NCBI GenBank assembly: GCA_027186245.1
Contig: CP114495.1
Coordinates: 2,433,001-2,497,000, forward strand
From: Coriaria nepalensis
Taxonomy: Eukaryota > Streptophyta > Magnoliopsida > Cucurbitales > Coriariaceae
Direction of reading: 5' to 3'
DNA: 64,000 nucleotides
Each line of letters opens with the position of its first letter. Within the stretch, counting starts at the first letter, position 1. Below, piece after piece: positions 60,552 through 64,000 of the stretch. Made by a program: the position numbers and the translations under genes. The notes beneath the pieces are model-generated. The model saw only the letters and a list, made by a program, of their open reading frames with translations, was not told the DNA's origin and did no database searches.

Positions 60552-62575
60552 CTACCTGGTAAGAAGACCATATGAGGGCATGTCTTCAAGTCGAGTTATA
60601 TCTTCAAGAAGGAGCTCTTTTTCTAGTTTGCGGCGCGTTGATTTCATCACTGCCTGTTTTGAAGAATGGCAAAAGGTATTGAGTTTAATCATACATGAGA
60701 GAAAATGAGCACTCAGAAGTATGAGCAATAAAGAGTAAGAAAGATATGTCAGCCTTTTTACCATGTTCTTTCGACTTGAAGAAAACTTACATTGAAATCC
60801 ATATATGTCGCCTGCATAGCAAGCCATTGATGATCCATAAGCTTGAATGTGATACAATAGAGGAGGTCAAATGCCAAATCATTTTCTGTCAGGAAAGAAA
60901 CATTATTTAATTGGGTTCAATACATACATGATGTTCGATTTATGTTCATAAGATCCTTAAGTGTCTATCTTGTAAGATTTCCGAGAAACCACTCACTTTT
61001 CTAAGGCATGCAGAAAGAACATTTAAGTGGGAGCCAGATAACTTCCTGGCCTCTTTTCATACATATCCTCTATATACACATTCAAAGTAGCGAGGAGTTT
61101 AAAAAAGAAACAGAAAGGTCAATGGCCAACTTTACCTGCAAGAAACTTCAAGAATGTTGCTCCCACAAGATTCCGTGGTTTGACTGTAACATTGAATCAT
61201 GTAATTAGTTGACCAGAAGCATCAGATTCTACAAATCTGTCTAATAGGATGCAATATTGCAGCTAAAAGGACATATCTCTGTATATAATCTTCACTGTTA
61301 AGGATCCTGCTTTTTAATTTCTAAAAGCCATCCATCCAGATATTTGTGCAGAATGTTAGGGAATTCATTTTGTTTCAAGAACAAAATAAAACTACACCAT
61401 TTTTTCCCCACTGGTTAGCTCAACCATAGGTAATGCATTCATTCAGGACTTGAAAATGAGAACTTTAAAACCCTAGCTTGGCATATAAAAGAAACTAAAG
61501 ATCGTAATTGTGAAGATTAATCACCACAATGAAACCAGAATGTGACATAGAAACCCTGTATGTACCCAGCCCGCACAACTACAGTACATCAGAAACTGCA
61601 TATAGAAACTAAAAAGAAAGATCCAACAGAAACAACAAACCTGCTTGAAGGTCAAGCATTTGAATAAGCATGAAAGTTATGTTAACACCAGCTACAGAAA
61701 ATGGGTATTCCCAGATTGACCGATTGCCTTCTTGCTTTCGAAGAAGATCCTGGAAGGATTTCTATAATAATAATAAAATAAAAAAAACGGTTAAGTGCAG
61801 TATTGAGAAATAACCATTAATTTGCATATAAATACACTGGAAGATGAGGACATGTAAGCTAATTTGAGCTTTGATGAACTCAAACTTGACGTGTTCAATA
61901 TTTTGATTGGCATCAAGCTTCTATGAGATCTAGTTTCGGAACTCATGTCTAGCTTCATTAAGATCCAAGTTTGAGAGCTTAAAATTTGATAGTATTGGCA
62001 CTTAGAAGGAACAAGAAAACGTTTTTCCCATTCCCCAATTTGATAAAGAAAAAACCAAGTATAGGCACTAAAATTTTTAAAAGGAGAGATAGGAGCATAC
62101 TGGAAAATTTCTAGCAAAGAACAGCAAGTTCTCCAAGGATATAAAACCACCACCCCTACCAGATAAAGCAATTATCAACAAATGATAAATGAAGACCTTA
62201 CGATTGTAAATAGGGTAAAACAACGAAATTGCTTGTCTACCTAAAATCTGTTGATGGATCCTTCCCTTGCCAACCCATTTCCTTCCACTGTTCAGAAATC
62301 AAGCCATGAAGTTTTTTGTCTGGAAAGGAAGCATTCCATAAAGCCCTCAAAGCTCCCTATTGAAATCGCAACCATAGATAAGAAAGGTCAAATCCATTGC
62401 TTGTCCTAGATCTAATCCATCCCTTCCCTCTTCCACACCCCCCCCCCCCCCCCCCCCCGAAAAAAAGGCATCACTCAGAAAACTTGAATCTCAACCATAA
62501 CTGTACCTGATGTTCCGGGATGGAGCTGTCATAGGCAACATCTGTACGACTCTGCAGCCTCTGCAAGCATTCCTC
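60552..62575 (-). CDS. ELMO-domain protein, last seven exons (5' end off window)
   Basis: Seven exons in phase: 62507-62575, 62241-62356, 62101-62155, 61641-61761, 61136-61183, 60791-60885 and 60552-60653, giving 201 residues plus a TAG stop. Diagnostic stretches: VAYDSSIPEHQGALRALWNA, EQWKEMGWQGKDPSTDF, RGGGFISLENLLFFARNFP, LLRKQEGNRSIWEYPF, AGVNITFMLIQMLDLQA, VGATFLKFLA, MDHQWLAMQATYMDFN and the C-terminal MKSTRRKLEKELLLEDITRL. This is the ELMO/CED-12 domain of plant ELMOD proteins (At2g44770-like). Plant ELMODs (MCR, ELMOD_A) are known in pollen-aperture formation; a GTPase-regulating role is inferred from animal ELMODs. Upstream exons with the start codon are not seen before 64000. A LINE sits in or before the 5' part. 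Visible exons are intact. Confidence 0.92.
62438..62458. repeat. C21 homopolymer in an ELMO intron
   Basis: Twenty-one consecutive C on the plus strand (G21 in the transcript), between exons 62241-62356 and 62507-62575. Confidence 0.9.
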
Positions 62576-62780
62576 CTGATGGCACCAAATCCAAAGACAC
62601 GTGAAGATTTTTTGTGATATTATTCTGAATTGTACTAAACCCGATATCAACACACTGATAGCAGTAGCTTGCAATTTAAAGGTTCTCTCATTCCAACAAA
62701 AGCAGAGGAACACCTCTATCATCAGCAAAAAAGCTAACATTCAATGGAAAAGTTCAAAAAGTTCCATCACTTTTCCACCG

Positions 62781-62869
62781 GAGCATGTACTTTAATTGGA
62801 ATTATTGCATGAAAGCCAGAGATACAAAAGGCAGATATGAGCATGTATTTTAATTGGAATTATTGCATG
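62781..62869. repeat. 31-base direct repeat, period 58, at the LINE 5' border
   Basis: GAGCATGTA(C/T)TTTAATTGGA and the following ATTATTGCATG occur at 62781 and 62839 with one difference. They sit just left of the first recognisable LINE coding sequence. Confidence 0.9.
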
Positions 62870-64000
62870 TATGTTAGTTGTGTCAAACATGAAGATGGTA
62901 GATTTCTAATGCAAGATAAAGCTATTTTAGGTAGATTGAGGGATTACTTCGAAAACCTACTCAATGGGACAAGTACAGAGGAGTTAAGCTTAGAGAGCTG
63001 AGATGTAGAAATGGAGGCATCTAGTGTTCCATCGTAGAGTTAGTGCTAAGGAAGTAAGAGAAGCACTGAAGAGGATGAAACTAGGGAAGACAGTTGGATC
63101 GGATAAGATACCAATTGAAGAGTGGAAGGGTCTGGTAGAAGTTGGAATCCAATGGCTGACTAGATTCTTTAATAAGATTTTAGATACTAGGAAAATGCCA
63201 AAATCATGTAGACATAGTATTGTGCTACAAATTTATAAGAATAAAGGAGATATACAGGATTGCTCAAACTATAGAGGGATAAATCTTATTAATCATACAA
63301 TGAAACTTTGGGAGGGGTTATAGAGCGGAGACTTATGAGTATCACCTCTGTATCAAAGAATCAATTTGGTTTTATGTCGAGTAGGTCTACGATAGAAGTA
63401 ATCTTCTTGATTAGACAAATGATAGAAAAGTATAGAGAAAAATAAAAGAGCATGCATATGATATTTATCGACTTAGAAAAAGCCCATGATAGATTGTCTA
63501 GGGGATTAATCTAGTGGGTACTTGGAAGAAAGAATATACTTCAATATTATATCGAGATCATTAAGGACATGTATGAAGATATTGTAACTAGTGTTAGGTA
63601 TGTAAGTGGAATATCCAGTGAATTCCCCATTGCAGTTGGACAGGGTCGGTTTAGGTCCATACATCTTTGCTTTAGCTATGGATGAGCTGATGAAATATAT
63701 TCAGGATGATTGCTTTAGTTATGGATGAGCTGACAAAACATATTTAGGATGAGGTACCTTAGTGTATCTTGTTTGCAAATGATATCGTCCAAATAGATGC
63801 AACTAAAGAAGGCATAAATCGAAAGTTAGATAGGTAACGTAGAGAGTAAAGGTTTTAAAATTAGCCGCTCAAAAATGAAATATTTAGCTTGTAATTTTAG
63901 TCTCTAATCTCAAAGAAGGGGTATTCCAATTAAGGTCAACAGTAGGGAGGTCCAAGAGTTGAAGCTTTTCGATATTTAGGATCTATTATCCAAAAGATTT
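62870..64000 (+). mobile_element. Probable RTE-clade LINE reverse-transcriptase relic, runs off right edge
   Basis: The plus strand reads, across frames: QDKAILGRLRDYFENLLNG, VSAKEVREALKRMKLGKTVG, SDKIPIEEWKGLVEVGIQWL, YKNKGDIQDCSNYRGINLI (the RT block with NYRGI), NQFGFM.SRST.E, MIFIDLEKAHDR, EFPIAVGQG and, near the edge, SKGFKISRSKMKYLACNF. This is the wording of plant RTE-type LINE RTs. Stops, frameshifts and a short internal tandem duplication near 63670-63750 show it is dead. Orientation is opposite to the ELMO gene beside it. Confidence 0.88.

Noticed and set aside
62781..62869. The 31-base direct repeat as a target-site duplication of a tiny element
   Set aside because: Only 27 bases lie between the copies and they show no element features; a tandem duplication is simpler.
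1..64000. tRNA, rRNA or CRISPR-like arrays
   Set aside because: No cloverleaf with a proper T-loop, no rRNA sequence and no regularly spaced repeats were seen. The repeats found are tandem or transposon-derived.

Overview
This window is nuclear DNA of a dicot-type flowering plant. It is AT-rich, its genes are broken into many short exons with GT-AG introns, and plant-specific families are present (NAC, WRKY, NGATHA B3, PPR, plant purple acid phosphatase). Ty1/copia and LINE debris fills the spaces. I cannot name the species. Exon coordinates below come from splice consensus, phase arithmetic and family resemblance read by eye.

Layout, left to right. (1) 0-6.2 kb: a divergent pair, an ATG1-type autophagy kinase (minus strand, its last exons lie off the left edge) and an intact eight-exon soluble inorganic pyrophosphatase (plus). 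(2) 6.7-9.5 kb: a broken C-terminal piece of Dicer-like 1 (minus), a decayed copia pol relic (plus) and possible LTR debris. (3) 9.5-19.6 kb: a gene-poor stretch with a CCTTAG array and old diverged direct duplications. (4) 19.7-21.0 kb: a single-exon NGATHA-type B3 transcription factor. (5) 23.3-24.0 kb: a LINE relic. (6) 25.2-29.9 kb: a five-exon NAC gene with internal exon duplication, plus a truncated, internally deleted copy of the same locus 3.5 kb away. (7) 30.8-32.9 kb: a pseudogene of the plant EF-hand endonuclease/exonuclease/phosphatase family. (8) 33.8-41.4 kb: a long P-class PPR gene, a PAP29-like phosphatase and a DUF1295/steroid-reductase-like membrane protein. (9) 42.4-48.4 kb: a complete, very young copia retrotransposon with a 5-bp target duplication, LTRs that differ only in tandem-repeat number, and one uninterrupted gag-pol frame. 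(10) 49.8-52.7 kb: a four-exon WRKY12-type gene. (11) 58-64 kb: a LINE relic, the last seven exons of an ELMO-domain gene, and a probable RTE-clade LINE running off the right edge.

The genes do not form a pathway; this is an ordinary plant gene neighbourhood. The most unusual signal is in the copia element. The place normally occupied by the tRNA primer-binding site, 2 nt after the 5' LTR, holds a 14-nt sequence perfectly complementary to the element's own LTR 51 nt upstream, and I see no initiator-Met tRNA match. That suggests self-primed reverse transcription or another RNA-structure role and needs testing. Other points of interest are the DCL1 fragment, the duplicated and repeat-expanded NAC C-terminus, the multiply disabled EEP pseudogene, four long G:C homopolymers, and an LTR promoter pointing at the 3' end of the WRKY12 gene.
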